This document shows, piece by piece, positions 1-7,793 of a stretch of DNA of 12,236 bases. Within the stretch, counting starts at the first letter, position 1. Each line of letters opens with the position of its first letter. Source of the DNA: Bacillota bacterium (GTDB lineage: Bacteria > Bacillota > Clostridia > Peptostreptococcales > Anaerovoracaceae). Both the position numbers and the translations under genes were made by a program. The notes below the pieces were generated by a model, which was not told the DNA's origin, ran no database searches, and saw only the letters and a program-made list of their open reading frames with translations. The stretch spans positions 1 to 12,236 of the forward strand of contig JAFWDF010000123.1 in NCBI GenBank assembly GCA_017534025.1, written 5' to 3'.

Positions 1-400
1 GACCGGATATCTGCTGTCCGGATTCTCTGCCATCCCGCTACCCTCTGTGGGTTTTTGTTTCGGGTTTTTTCTGACCTGCCCACTCCAGTGGGCGGCTCCC
101 GCTAATTTCAATTTTAAAAACCCACTGGCCAGACATCTGCGGGCCGCCTTCTCTGCCATCCCACTGCCTTCCGTGGGTTTTTGTTTCGGGTTTTTTCTGT
201 TCTGCCCACCTCAGTGGGCAGTTCCTTCTGATTCCAGCAAAAGAACCCACGGACCGGATATCTGCTGTCCGGATTCTCTGCCATCCCGCTGCCTTCCGTG
301 GGTTTTTGTTTCGGGTTTTTTCTGACCTGCCCACCTCGGTGGGCTGTTCCTCCTAATTTCAACAAAATAACCCACGGGCCAGATGCACGCGGGTTATTTT
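1..400. repeat. Array of three tandem ~125-bp structured repeats plus a partial fourth
   Basis: This gene-free stretch holds three head-to-tail copies at about 1-126, 127-251 and 252-376, and the start of a fourth at 377-400. Copies 1 and 3 are nearly identical; copy 2 is more diverged. Each contains GTGGGTTTTTG, then TTTCGGGTTTTTTCTG, then a GCCCAC/GTGGGC hairpin, and ends in AACCCAC. The AACCCACGG that ends one copy pairs with the CCGTGGGTT inside the next, enclosing a smaller hairpin such as CCGGA...TCCGG. T-runs flank the stems on both strands, so the units could act as bidirectional terminators or as a structured RNA. The period (125/126) is not a multiple of three and the reading frame shifts between copies, so the open frames here are not protein repeats. 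The array may extend past base 1. The repeats are read directly; their function is unknown. Confidence 0.85.
364..400 (-). terminator. Stem-loop terminator downstream of the 4,6-dehydratase gene
   Basis: AAAATAACCC at 364-373 pairs with GGGTTATTTT at 391-400, extended by a short GC segment around a loop of about 11 bases. It has A-rich and T-rich flanks, so it could terminate transcription from either side. It lies 25 bases beyond the TAA of the dehydratase gene. It is also the junction of repeat copy 3 with the partial copy 4. Compared with the other junctions the arms have changed together (TAACCC with GGGTTA), which keeps pairing. Confidence 0.7.
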
Positions 401-425
401 CTCGTAATAATTCGATTATATCCTA

Positions 426-2342
426 TTAACAGGCCGATCCTTCCGGATCCTCCAGCAGCTCGCCCTGCATGCCCTTCTTCCAGACCGTATACTCCGGAAC
501 GAGCTCCTGAATCTCCTGCTGCACATCCGCAACGCCTTCCACAGACCGGCGGATCAGCTCCAGCACCTGCGCGCGGACTTTTTCAGCATCCACCACAGTC
601 TGATTTGCGATAAAAATACCATCCTTTGAAGTATGGATCAGATCGCTGTCAGCAATCAGCAATTCCTCATACAGCTTCTCGCCCGGCCGCAGTCCGGTAA
701 ACACGATATCAATATCTTCATACGGCTTGAACCCGGACAGGCGGATCATATTCTCGGCCAGATCCAGAATCCTTACCGGATCACCCATGTCCAGCAGAAA
801 AATTTCCTTTCCTTTCGCCATGGCGCCGCACTGCAGCACCAGACTGACTGCTTCCGGAATCGTCATGAAGTACCGGATGATATCCGGATGGGTGACCGTC
901 ACCGGGCCGCCCTCGTCAATCTCCCGGCGGAACAGCGGAATCACCGAACCGTTGCTGCCCAGCACATTGCCGAAACGAACCGCTGTAAATACCGTTTCCG
1001 AATTCTGCGCATATGCCTGCACAATCAGCTCGCAGACCCGCTTGGTGGCGCCCATCACATTCGTCGGCCGCACGGCCTTGTCCGTAGAAATCAGCACCAT
1101 GCTCTCCGCACCGAAACGATGCGCCGCGTCAGCGACATTATAAGTGCCCAGGATATTATTCTTAACCGCTTCCCGCGGGCTTTCCTCCATCAGAGGCACA
1201 TGCTTGTGTGCCGCCGAATGGAACACCAGCTCCGGCCGGTATTTTTTAAATATTTCATCCATCCGAACCGCATCCCGCACCGATCCGATCAGCGTCAGGA
1301 CATTGGCGTCCGGATGCGCCGCTCGAATTTCATTCTGCAGGTCATAGGCATTATTCTCATAGATATCGAAAATGATCAGCAGCTTCGGCTCATAGAGCAC
1401 CAGCTGGCGGCAGATTTCCGAACCGATGGAACCGCCTCCGCCGGTGACCAGAATCGTCTTGTCCCTGGCAAAATCCGCAAGCTCATCCAGATGCAGATCC
1501 ACAGGGTCCCTGCCCAGCAGATCTTCAATATTGACCGTCCGGAGCATGGAAATGCTGACTTCATCGCTCACCAGCTGGAAAATCGCCGGCAGCGTCCGGA
1601 TCTTGCAGCCGGTCTGATTACACCGGTTAATCAGGTCCTTTCGTTCCTGCCGGCTCAGCGACGGGATGGCAATGATAATCTCCTGAATCCCGTATTGTTC
1701 CACGAATTCTGCGATATGATCCGAGCTCCCCACTACCGGAATGCCCATGAGATAGGAACCGATCTTGGACGGATTATCGTCCACTATGCAGTCCACCCGG
1801 TTCGCCAGATGTTTGCTGCTCTTCATTTCCCGGGCGATCATATAACCCGCCGATCCGCCTCCGATGATCATCGTCGGAACCGGCGCCGCCGTTCTGGCCA
1901 GATTGCGGTTATGATAAATAATCCGCAGATACCGGTAGGAGAAACGCGTCAGCACCGTCAGCGTCAGCAATATAAACATGTACAGAAGTGGATAGCTGCG
2001 CGGCAGATTGAGGCACAATACCACACGGACCAGCGTCGCGACTGCAGTTGAAGACACCACCGCCCCGATCACATAGAACAGTTCTGTCAGACCGGCAAAA
2101 CGCCACAGACTGGTGTACAGCCGGAACATCGCATACGCCACAATCGTAATGACAATATTAATCCACCAGAAAACCTTCAGATTTTCCAAAAAGAACGAAT
2201 CGATATTCGAAAACTGAAAGTCCATGCGGACCAGCAGCGCCAAGATCATGCTGACCTGAATCATGATCAGGTCCAGGAACATCATCAGCGCGCTCCTCTT
2301 CAGTAATTCTTTATTATTAAACAATGATTGAAAACGATTCAA
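426..2342 (-). CDS. Membrane-anchored UDP-N-acetylhexosamine 4,6-dehydratase (WbpM/CapD/PglF-type)
   Basis: The 638-residue product matches the long form of the nucleotide-sugar 4,6-dehydratases, which turn UDP-GlcNAc into a 4-keto-6-deoxy intermediate for bacillosamine, QuiNAc or FucNAc-type sugars. The N-terminal ~140 residues contain about four hydrophobic segments. A CoA-binding-like Rossmann domain follows (IIGGGSAGYMI, about 159-169), then the catalytic NAD-binding domain with VTGGGGSIGSE at about 299-309. The active site reads STDKAVRPTNVMGATKR (about 419-435): Thr-Asp-Lys is present, and Met replaces the Tyr of the usual YxxxK, as is typical of large WbpM-type enzymes. I chose the TTG at 2342 because AGGGGG sits 7 bases upstream and a TATAAT promoter box lies just beyond; an in-frame TTG at 2363 would fall at the predicted transcription start. 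The gene has its own promoter and terminator, so it may be a single-gene unit. It could serve surface glycans or the neighbouring glycosyltransferase. Confidence 0.93.
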   Translation of the reverse strand: MNRFQSLFNNKELLKRSALMMFLDLIMIQVSMILALLVRMDFQFSNIDSFFLENLKVFWWINIVITIVAYAMFRLYTSLWRFAGLTELFYVIGAVVSSTAVATLVRVVLCLNLPRSYPLLYMFILLTLTVLTRFSYRYLRIIYHNRNLARTAAPVPTMIIGGGSAGYMIAREMKSSKHLANRVDCIVDDNPSKIGSYLMGIPVVGSSDHIAEFVEQYGIQEIIIAIPSLSRQERKDLINRCNQTGCKIRTLPAIFQLVSDEVSISMLRTVNIEDLLGRDPVDLHLDELADFARDKTILVTGGGGSIGSEICRQLVLYEPKLLIIFDIYENNAYDLQNEIRAAHPDANVLTLIGSVRDAVRMDEIFKKYRPELVFHSAAHKHVPLMEESPREAVKNNILGTYNVADAAHRFGAESMVLISTDKAVRPTNVMGATKRVCELIVQAYAQNSETVFTAVRFGNVLGSNGSVIPLFRREIDEGGPVTVTHPDIIRYFMTIPEAVSLVLQCGAMAKGKEIFLLDMGDPVRILDLAENMIRLSGFKPYEDIDIVFTGLRPGEKLYEELLIADSDLIHTSKDGIFIANQTVVDAEKVRAQVLELIRRSVEGVADVQQEIQELVPEYTVWKKGMQGELLEDPEGSAC

Positions 2343-2349
2343 AACATAT

Positions 2350-2355
2350 CCCCCT
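2350..2355 (-). promoter_or_regulatory. Ribosome binding site that decides the TTG start at 2342
   Basis: AGGGGG on the minus strand lies 7 bases before TTG (2340-2342). The other in-frame TTG, at 2361-2363, lies upstream of this site and so cannot use it. The ATG closer to the site (in GATATG) is out of frame. Confidence 0.7.
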
Positions 2356-2369
2356 ATTTCCAATCATTT

Positions 2370-2398
2370 ATTATATCAATGTTTCCATTATCATACAA
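2370..2398 (-). promoter_or_regulatory. Sigma-A-like promoter of the 4,6-dehydratase gene
   Basis: On the minus strand, a perfect TATAAT -10 box (2375-2370) lies 17 bases from TTGTAT (2398-2393), which matches three of six consensus -35 positions. The predicted transcription start is near 2363, leaving a leader of about 20 bases. It lies in the 88-base gap after the glycosyltransferase fusion gene, so the dehydratase can be expressed separately from the operon upstream. Confidence 0.6.
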
Positions 2399-2430
2399 TG
2401 ACATCCGACAAGATCGACAGCTGAGTGATC

Positions 2431-4764
2431 TTATTTAAAATGCTTTTCGCGGATATAAATCTGATCATCTCTGAAATTACTTCGGAATCCCAGATAATTT
2501 CTGTCGAAAGAATTATGCCTGTGGAACAGCAGTGCATTTCCCGATGTACAGTTCACCAACTTACCGGCGGCACGGTAGAAAAATTCATAATGGTCGATCA
2601 CTCGAATCCGGTCATCGTAACCAACTGCCCGCACTTTATCCGTAACTGCCAGATACTTATTTGTACCCATGCCATAAACCGGATGTTCCTCGTCGATCTT
2701 GGTCAGGTGAGGAATCAGAAGCTTCTCAGGCGCTTCACTCATGGACTGAGCGTCGTAATACTTCAGCACAAAGGATACAGAATGCAGCCGGATCGCTGTC
2801 AATGAAACGAAGCTCACCATATCAACTTCCTTATGATCCATTAAAAATCGCAGCTGTTTACCGACACCGGATCTGAGACAAAGCATTTCATCATCATCCA
2901 GACGCATGACATAAGGCGTTTTCACCCGTTCCAGTGCTCTGTTCAGCCCATAACTGAGACCTCTGTTGAAGGGCAGCTGAATGACTTCCGCATACTCCCC
3001 ATCAATGATCAGCGGGCTTCTGCTGTCATCCGCGATGATGACCTTTGCGCCGGGATAGTACGATTGTATATTACGGTACAGGCTTTTCGCCATTTTCTGC
3101 CGCTCAAAGGATTTATAAATAAAAGTAACGTTTTCATTCACAAAGCGGATTTCTTCCTCGTCCGGTTTACGGTACCCCTGCAGGAACCATTTGGTCTGCA
3201 GGACATGCCATTCCGCAACTGTGATCATTGAATAGAGGGCCTTAAATAAAGGGGCCAGAGGGCCTCCGGCAATCTTCCCGACTGTCTGCCGATACCAATT
3301 ACCGATCCGGATACGTCGGTCACGTTTCTTCGTTTTTTTCTGATTTTCAAGCAAAAATGAATGCCGCTGCGCTTCCATGCCCGACTGCCGGAAATCACTG
3401 ACCGGATCATACCGGTCTGATACCAGCTGTCCCCCATCAACTGTATCCGCACTGTCATCTTCATGACCCTGAATCATCCCGAGCCGGGTCATCAGCTTCA
3501 CCCGCTTTTTGCCGATCCGGATACTTTCTTCCGCCGAATTTCCGGAAGCATTCTTTCTCGTATCCATCAGATACTGTCCGATCCGCTGCCCCCAGGCAAC
3601 CGGCAGAAGAAACGGCGCTTTATTCAGATACGTATACCTGGTCCGCATGCTCTTCAGAGGAAGGAACACGGTATGAAGCACCGAACCGCCCACCTCTCCA
3701 TCCGTCTGCATGGCACGAAGTGTAATATTACTGCTGTGCATCCGGCTCAGACTGGTCTGCGCCTGCATCCCTGCATCCAGCACATCATACAGAAAGAATT
3801 GAAGATCTCCATCGGCAACCTGCAGATCCGGCGGAATATGCGATGCCGGTTCTTCATAGTGCAAAAATGATCTGCCAATTTCCAGCACTGCGGCAAGATA
3901 CCCGTCTGCCCGGATTTCACGGCACCAGTCCCAGATTTTCTGAAAATCCAAAACATCCTCATAATGATTTGCAAAAACCAGAATATCCGTAATCTGCCGC
4001 ATGCCGGTTCCTTCATGCAGGAAATGCTTAAATGCATGACAGATTATATAAAACAGATTCTGCGTCGGTTCCAGGGTCCGGACCATATCCAGCTCATCCG
4101 CGTTCCCTGTTCCAGTCCAGTCTGCGCCCACCTGAACTTCCACCGCCCGGTCAAAAACATCTTCAAAATACTTATTCCAGGATGCATACACATCGGAATC
4201 TGGCGGAAAAAGATACCGGTGCACTTCCAGGCAGAGCGGCGAACCGGTTTTTGCAAAAGGCACTTCATCCGTTTCGGATAATGAAGTCTCACCGGCGTAT
4301 TTCGCCGGTTCCATCCCATAGGCCTTCAGAATACGCTGAATATCCTCCCCCGTTTCCGGCCGGATCAGCAGATCTTCATCCCAGGACTGGCGGTATTCCG
4401 GCTTCGGATACAAAGAACGGCATACAATCCCTTTCATGATCAGCGGACGATGCCCCGTCGCTGTCAGAAACTCGTAACAGCTCATCAGCTCGCCGGTTCG
4501 TTTAATCTGATCAACCACTTCCTTCGCCGCCTTATTCTGCAGCGCTTCAAAATATTCCGGATACATGTCCGCCAGCTTCTGCCCTGCCGGACTGAACCGC
4601 ACCGCTTCAAAAACCATCGGCAGCACAAGATGGCGCTCCGCGAGATAAAACATCTCATCCCAGAGCACATCCGCATACTCTTCCGTCCAACTGACCGTTT
4701 CGTTTTTCAGAGCCGCCCCCAGCGCTTCCAGAAACAGGGTGACGGGAGTTGATTGAATATCCAT
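2431..4764 (-). CDS. Nucleotidyltransferase-like (NTP_transf_5) and family-2 glycosyltransferase fusion
   Basis: This 777-residue protein appears to join two enzymes. Residues about 1-350 resemble the uncharacterised nucleotidyltransferase family NTP_transf_5: LIMKGIVCRSLYP (108-120) is followed by WDEDLLI (128-134), whose D129 and D131 would be the metal-binding pair. Residues about 545-750 form a GT-A fold glycosyltransferase: VTFIYKSFER, then VIIADDS, then RLDDDE (621-626, metal and nucleotide-sugar binding), then DHYEFFYR (724-731, likely catalytic base region). The joining segment (about 350-540) is basic and not recognised. The open frame extends to 4965, but the added 67 codons are Arg/Gly/Pro-rich and overlap the exporter gene and its hairpins, so I start at the ATG at 4764; its ribosome binding site is weak. 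No signal peptide or clear membrane segment is seen. NTP_transf_5 genes accompany lasso-peptide kinase genes in Bacilli, so peptide tailoring is plausible. Capsule or wall glycosylation is the alternative. Confidence 0.85.
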   Translation of the reverse strand: MDIQSTPVTLFLEALGAALKNETVSWTEEYADVLWDEMFYLAERHLVLPMVFEAVRFSPAGQKLADMYPEYFEALQNKAAKEVVDQIKRTGELMSCYEFLTATGHRPLIMKGIVCRSLYPKPEYRQSWDEDLLIRPETGEDIQRILKAYGMEPAKYAGETSLSETDEVPFAKTGSPLCLEVHRYLFPPDSDVYASWNKYFEDVFDRAVEVQVGADWTGTGNADELDMVRTLEPTQNLFYIICHAFKHFLHEGTGMRQITDILVFANHYEDVLDFQKIWDWCREIRADGYLAAVLEIGRSFLHYEEPASHIPPDLQVADGDLQFFLYDVLDAGMQAQTSLSRMHSSNITLRAMQTDGEVGGSVLHTVFLPLKSMRTRYTYLNKAPFLLPVAWGQRIGQYLMDTRKNASGNSAEESIRIGKKRVKLMTRLGMIQGHEDDSADTVDGGQLVSDRYDPVSDFRQSGMEAQRHSFLLENQKKTKKRDRRIRIGNWYRQTVGKIAGGPLAPLFKALYSMITVAEWHVLQTKWFLQGYRKPDEEEIRFVNENVTFIYKSFERQKMAKSLYRNIQSYYPGAKVIIADDSRSPLIIDGEYAEVIQLPFNRGLSYGLNRALERVKTPYVMRLDDDEMLCLRSGVGKQLRFLMDHKEVDMVSFVSLTAIRLHSVSFVLKYYDAQSMSEAPEKLLIPHLTKIDEEHPVYGMGTNKYLAVTDKVRAVGYDDRIRVIDHYEFFYRAAGKLVNCTSGNALLFHRHNSFDRNYLGFRSNFRDDQIYIREKHFK

Positions 4765-4791
4765 ACAACTGTCTTTCTTAATGTTAATGAT

Positions 4792-4868
4792 CCGGCGCCA
4801 GGCGCCGGCCCTTCGATTGCAAAAGGCCTGAGGGCGCCCGGCCCGCATTTTCATGCAGCCGGGCGCCC
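4792..4868 (-). terminator. Two GC-rich hairpins between the exporter and the glycosyltransferase fusion gene
   Basis: Just after the exporter stop, an 11-bp perfect stem (4832-4842 with 4858-4868, loop about 15 bases) is followed on the minus strand by CTCAGGCCTTTTGC, a weak T-run. A second inverted repeat, CCGGCGCC-A-GGCGCCGG, lies at 4792-4808, about 28 bases before the next start codon. The pair could be a partial terminator, an RNA-processing or stabilising element, or a brake that lowers expression of the downstream gene. No promoter is evident between them and the ATG. Confidence 0.5.
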
Positions 4869-4880
4869 GGTACATCCGTT

Positions 4881-7712
4881 CTAATAATTGATCGCCATCC
4901 GGCCGGCTTCTTCCTCGTTCAGTTCCGTGACCTCCCGGCCCATGACCCGGTAAACCCGCTGGCACATGGTCAGCACGCTCGGGCGGTGGGTCGTCACGAT
5001 ACAGGTCTTATTCGGCCTCTGCGTAATAATATTCTTCAGCACCTGCCGCTCCGTGGTCACGACCAGCGCGCTGGTCGCTTCATCCAGCAGCAGCACCGGC
5101 GCGTCCCGCAGCACAGCCCGGGCAATGGCAATTCTCTGCGCCTGCCCTTCCGACAGGCCCTTGCCCCGCTCGCCCAGCTTCTCTTCGATCTGCTCCGGCA
5201 TCAGCTTGACAAAATTCCAGGCGCAGGCAATCTTCAGCGCCTCAATAATTTCCTCATCGGAGGCATCTTCCTTCACCATCCGCATATTTTCCGCGATCGT
5301 GCCGGACAGGATCGTATTGCCCTGCGGCACATAGGCGAACAGATGCCGGGTATTGGCATTGGATTCCACCGCCGTGCCGTCGGACGCCGTAATCTCCACG
5401 GCTCCCTTCTGCGGCCGGATCAGGCCGAGGATCAGGCGGATCATGGTGGTCTTGCCCTGTCCGGACGGTCCCACCAGCGCGACAATCTCACCAGGCCGCG
5501 CGATAAACTCGGAATCCTTGATGACCTTATGCCCTTCCGTATATTCGAAATGAACATCCTTTACGGACACGGTCACGCCGTCGTCCGTCTTGCCCTTCAA
5601 TTCCCGGCTCTCTTCAATATGTACATCCCGCGGCAGATCCACCAGCTCCCGGATCCGGTGTGCCGATACCGAACTGTTCAGGAAATTCGGCACAATGCCC
5701 AGCACCTTGCTGAATGCCGCCGCGAGTCTGGCCCGCTGCTGCAGGAACAGCGTCATCGTTCCGTAACTGATGGACCCGTTCCACATCAGGAACAGACAGT
5801 ACAGGAACACGATCATCTCCACCGCCGTTCCCATGACCGACATGACTACATTAGTCTGGATCGTGAACAGATTGTACTTCAGCGACAGCTTCTTATACTT
5901 CTTCTGCCAGTCCCGCATGGTGCGGCCGTACTGATCGGTAATGCCGAACGACTTGATTGTATCAAAATTATAAAAAGTTTCCACCTCAAAGGTCATCATC
6001 TCCGAGTTCATTTCCCGGACCTTCTTGGCGTACTCCCGCTGCTTCCAGATCACAAACCGCGAAATCATCAGCAGGAACGGTGCGCTGCCGATGGCGATCA
6101 GCGCGATCACATGATCGTAGTGCCACAGCAGCCCGAAGGTCGCAATAAAATTGAACATCGCAATGATAATGGTCGGCAGCCAGCTGATGGCGTTGCTCGC
6201 CACCGTGCTCACATCCGTATTAAAACGGTTCAGGATATCGCCGTTGGAGTACTGATTCAGCGACAGCCAGTCCGCGTCGATAATCTGATCGAAAATATCT
6301 GCCTGAATATCATTATTAATGTAAATGCTCAGCCGGGTTGAAATTCTGTTAATGACATTATTGAACACGAGGCTGAACAGCGCCGTACCGATCATTAATC
6401 CCACCAGCAGGCCCAGCCGCTCGGTCTGGTATCCGGTGATAATGTCAATGAGGTACTTGCCCACTACGCTGTTGACCAGTGTTAATGAGGTGCTGACGAT
6501 ACCCAGAACCACATAAAAGGCAATGGCCCCCTTGTACCGGGCGCTGTAGGAAAAGATCCACTTCCAGTCCTGGACAATCTCGATGAAGGTACCGTCCTTC
6601 CAGCGGGACCAAAGAGTCTCCAGAGATTCAAATCCCGCAAAGCGCGGCCCGTTGTTCTCCTGTTCTTCGGCCTCCTCCGGTTCCAGAGGATCAAAGCTTT
6701 CGACATCCTCCGGATCCGCCGCCCCGGTTCTCACTTCCGGGTTTGCGATCCCGGTTTTTGCATCTTGAATCGCGGCTTCTGTATCCCCTTCCGCTTCCTC
6801 GCCGGATTCCGGGTAATACTCCTCCGCCGGGCGCCACAGCGCCATGATTTCAGGGATCTTCGACCGGCGCAGCACAATCGCCAGTGCGATCAGATACGGG
6901 ATCAGCAGCAGCAGTGTCCGCCAGTCCGCACTGTCAATGACATCGGACAGATTCATATCCAGATCGAGGATCGCTGCCGGCAGCCCGGCAGCAATATCAT
7001 TAAAAGCATGAAGAAAAATCACAGCCCATATATTCTTTGTACGAAAATACACCGCTGTGATCAGCATACCCAACACAAAGGCGCCGACCGTCTGGATCAG
7101 CACACCATTAACAGAAGCGGAACGCAGATTTTCCAGATGAACCAGCGCGAACAGGAGTCCGGACAATGCCACCGCAGCCCAGACCTTCGCCCCGGACCCG
7201 CTTTTCGTTTTCCCGGTACCGGTAAAATGCCGGATCAGCAGGTCCGCGATGATCCCTCGGAACATACTTTCCTCCGCCGCGCCCACAGCCAGGAAATACA
7301 GGACGGCGCTGACAATCGTCAGGATACTCTGGAACCCCACAGAATCCTGCGAGGCTGTATACAGATTCCAGGCCAGGGTGAAAAGCGCATATGCCAGCAG
7401 ATACGCACCGGGCACCAGCGAACGGAAAAAACCTTTCCGCGGCACACCGTTCCGATCGTTTCTGCCGAACACGGGCAGTTGTCCCATGAGCCACATCAGG
7501 AGCAGAACCAGCACAAAAACCCCCGCTTCCTTTACGAAAGCGAAGGTATAGGCATCCGCCCGGATCCAGGTCAGACCCGGCACACTGGAAAAGTGCGACA
7601 AATACACGTTCCCGGCATACCCGGCAAAGCGCAGGATCAGGTAATACACCGGCATGCACAGCAGCGCAGCCGGCAGTTTATATTTCTGTATAATCTGACG
7701 AAATCCATTCAT
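4881..7712 (-). CDS. CPBP intramembrane protease fused to an ABC exporter
   Basis: This 943-residue membrane protein combines two modules. Residues about 1-290 are a polytopic CPBP (Abi/CAAX-like) glutamic protease with all its motifs: EExxxR (E147, E148, R152), FxxxH (F188, H192) and HxxxD (H235, D239). A very acidic linker (about 297-357) follows. Then comes an ABC type-1 exporter half: membrane domain about 385-690 and nucleotide-binding domain from about 710, with Walker A GPSGQGKTT (748-756), Q-loop Q797, signature LSEGQ (853-857), Walker B VLLLDE (873-878) and H-loop H909. The D-loop reads SALV instead of the usual SALD. The ATG at 7712 has AGGTG 7 bases upstream. Half-transporters dimerise, giving two protease domains per exporter. 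CPBP proteases mature signalling peptides or give bacteriocin immunity, so cutting and exporting a peptide modified by the upstream genes is the likely role. The substrate is not shown. Confidence 0.92.
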   Translation of the reverse strand: MNGFRQIIQKYKLPAALLCMPVYYLILRFAGYAGNVYLSHFSSVPGLTWIRADAYTFAFVKEAGVFVLVLLLMWLMGQLPVFGRNDRNGVPRKGFFRSLVPGAYLLAYALFTLAWNLYTASQDSVGFQSILTIVSAVLYFLAVGAAEESMFRGIIADLLIRHFTGTGKTKSGSGAKVWAAVALSGLLFALVHLENLRSASVNGVLIQTVGAFVLGMLITAVYFRTKNIWAVIFLHAFNDIAAGLPAAILDLDMNLSDVIDSADWRTLLLLIPYLIALAIVLRRSKIPEIMALWRPAEEYYPESGEEAEGDTEAAIQDAKTGIANPEVRTGAADPEDVESFDPLEPEEAEEQENNGPRFAGFESLETLWSRWKDGTFIEIVQDWKWIFSYSARYKGAIAFYVVLGIVSTSLTLVNSVVGKYLIDIITGYQTERLGLLVGLMIGTALFSLVFNNVINRISTRLSIYINNDIQADIFDQIIDADWLSLNQYSNGDILNRFNTDVSTVASNAISWLPTIIIAMFNFIATFGLLWHYDHVIALIAIGSAPFLLMISRFVIWKQREYAKKVREMNSEMMTFEVETFYNFDTIKSFGITDQYGRTMRDWQKKYKKLSLKYNLFTIQTNVVMSVMGTAVEMIVFLYCLFLMWNGSISYGTMTLFLQQRARLAAAFSKVLGIVPNFLNSSVSAHRIRELVDLPRDVHIEESRELKGKTDDGVTVSVKDVHFEYTEGHKVIKDSEFIARPGEIVALVGPSGQGKTTMIRLILGLIRPQKGAVEITASDGTAVESNANTRHLFAYVPQGNTILSGTIAENMRMVKEDASDEEIIEALKIACAWNFVKLMPEQIEEKLGERGKGLSEGQAQRIAIARAVLRDAPVLLLDEATSALVVTTERQVLKNIITQRPNKTCIVTTHRPSVLTMCQRVYRVMGREVTELNEEEAGRMAINY

Positions 7713-7750
7713 CGATCACACCTGTTGCTTTCACTATAACGAACCGCAAT

Positions 7751-7777
7751 CCCGGAGGAAGCTCCGCTGCATCCGGG
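7751..7777 (-). other. Hairpin between the membrane peptide gene and the exporter gene
   Basis: CCCGGA and TCCGGG form the arms (7751-7756 and 7772-7777) around a 15-base loop that itself contains GGAGCTTCC. No T-run follows on the minus strand, so it is a poor terminator. It may adjust the ratio of the 66-residue peptide to the exporter by RNA processing or partial attenuation. Confidence 0.35.
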
Positions 7778-7793
7778 CCATGCACCGACCGGA

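Noticed and set aside
38..334. Open frames through the 125-bp repeats, with repeated Lys/Asn/Thr-rich peptides
   Set aside because: The repeat period is not a multiple of three, so each copy falls in another frame; there is no ribosome binding site and the DNA structure explains the repetition better.
1..376. CRISPR array
   Set aside because: The whole 125-bp unit is repeated, with no short identical repeats separated by unique spacers and no cas genes.
633..2051. 472-codon open frame on the plus strand
   Set aside because: It is antisense to the well-supported 4,6-dehydratase. Its product is rich in His, Arg and Gln with no recognisable domain, as expected of a shadow frame.
4765..4965. 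N-terminal extension of the NTP-GT2 protein to 4965
   Set aside because: The 67 extra codons are Arg/Gly/Pro-rich, run through two GC hairpins and overlap the exporter gene; homology-like sequence starts only after the ATG at 4764.
4986..6341. 451-codon open frame on the plus strand
   Set aside because: It is antisense to the ABC exporter domain, with low-complexity Arg/His/Gln composition and no motifs.
6765..7739. 324-codon open frame on the plus strand
   Set aside because: It mirrors the CPBP protease domain. It is Gln/Arg/His-rich with no family resemblance.
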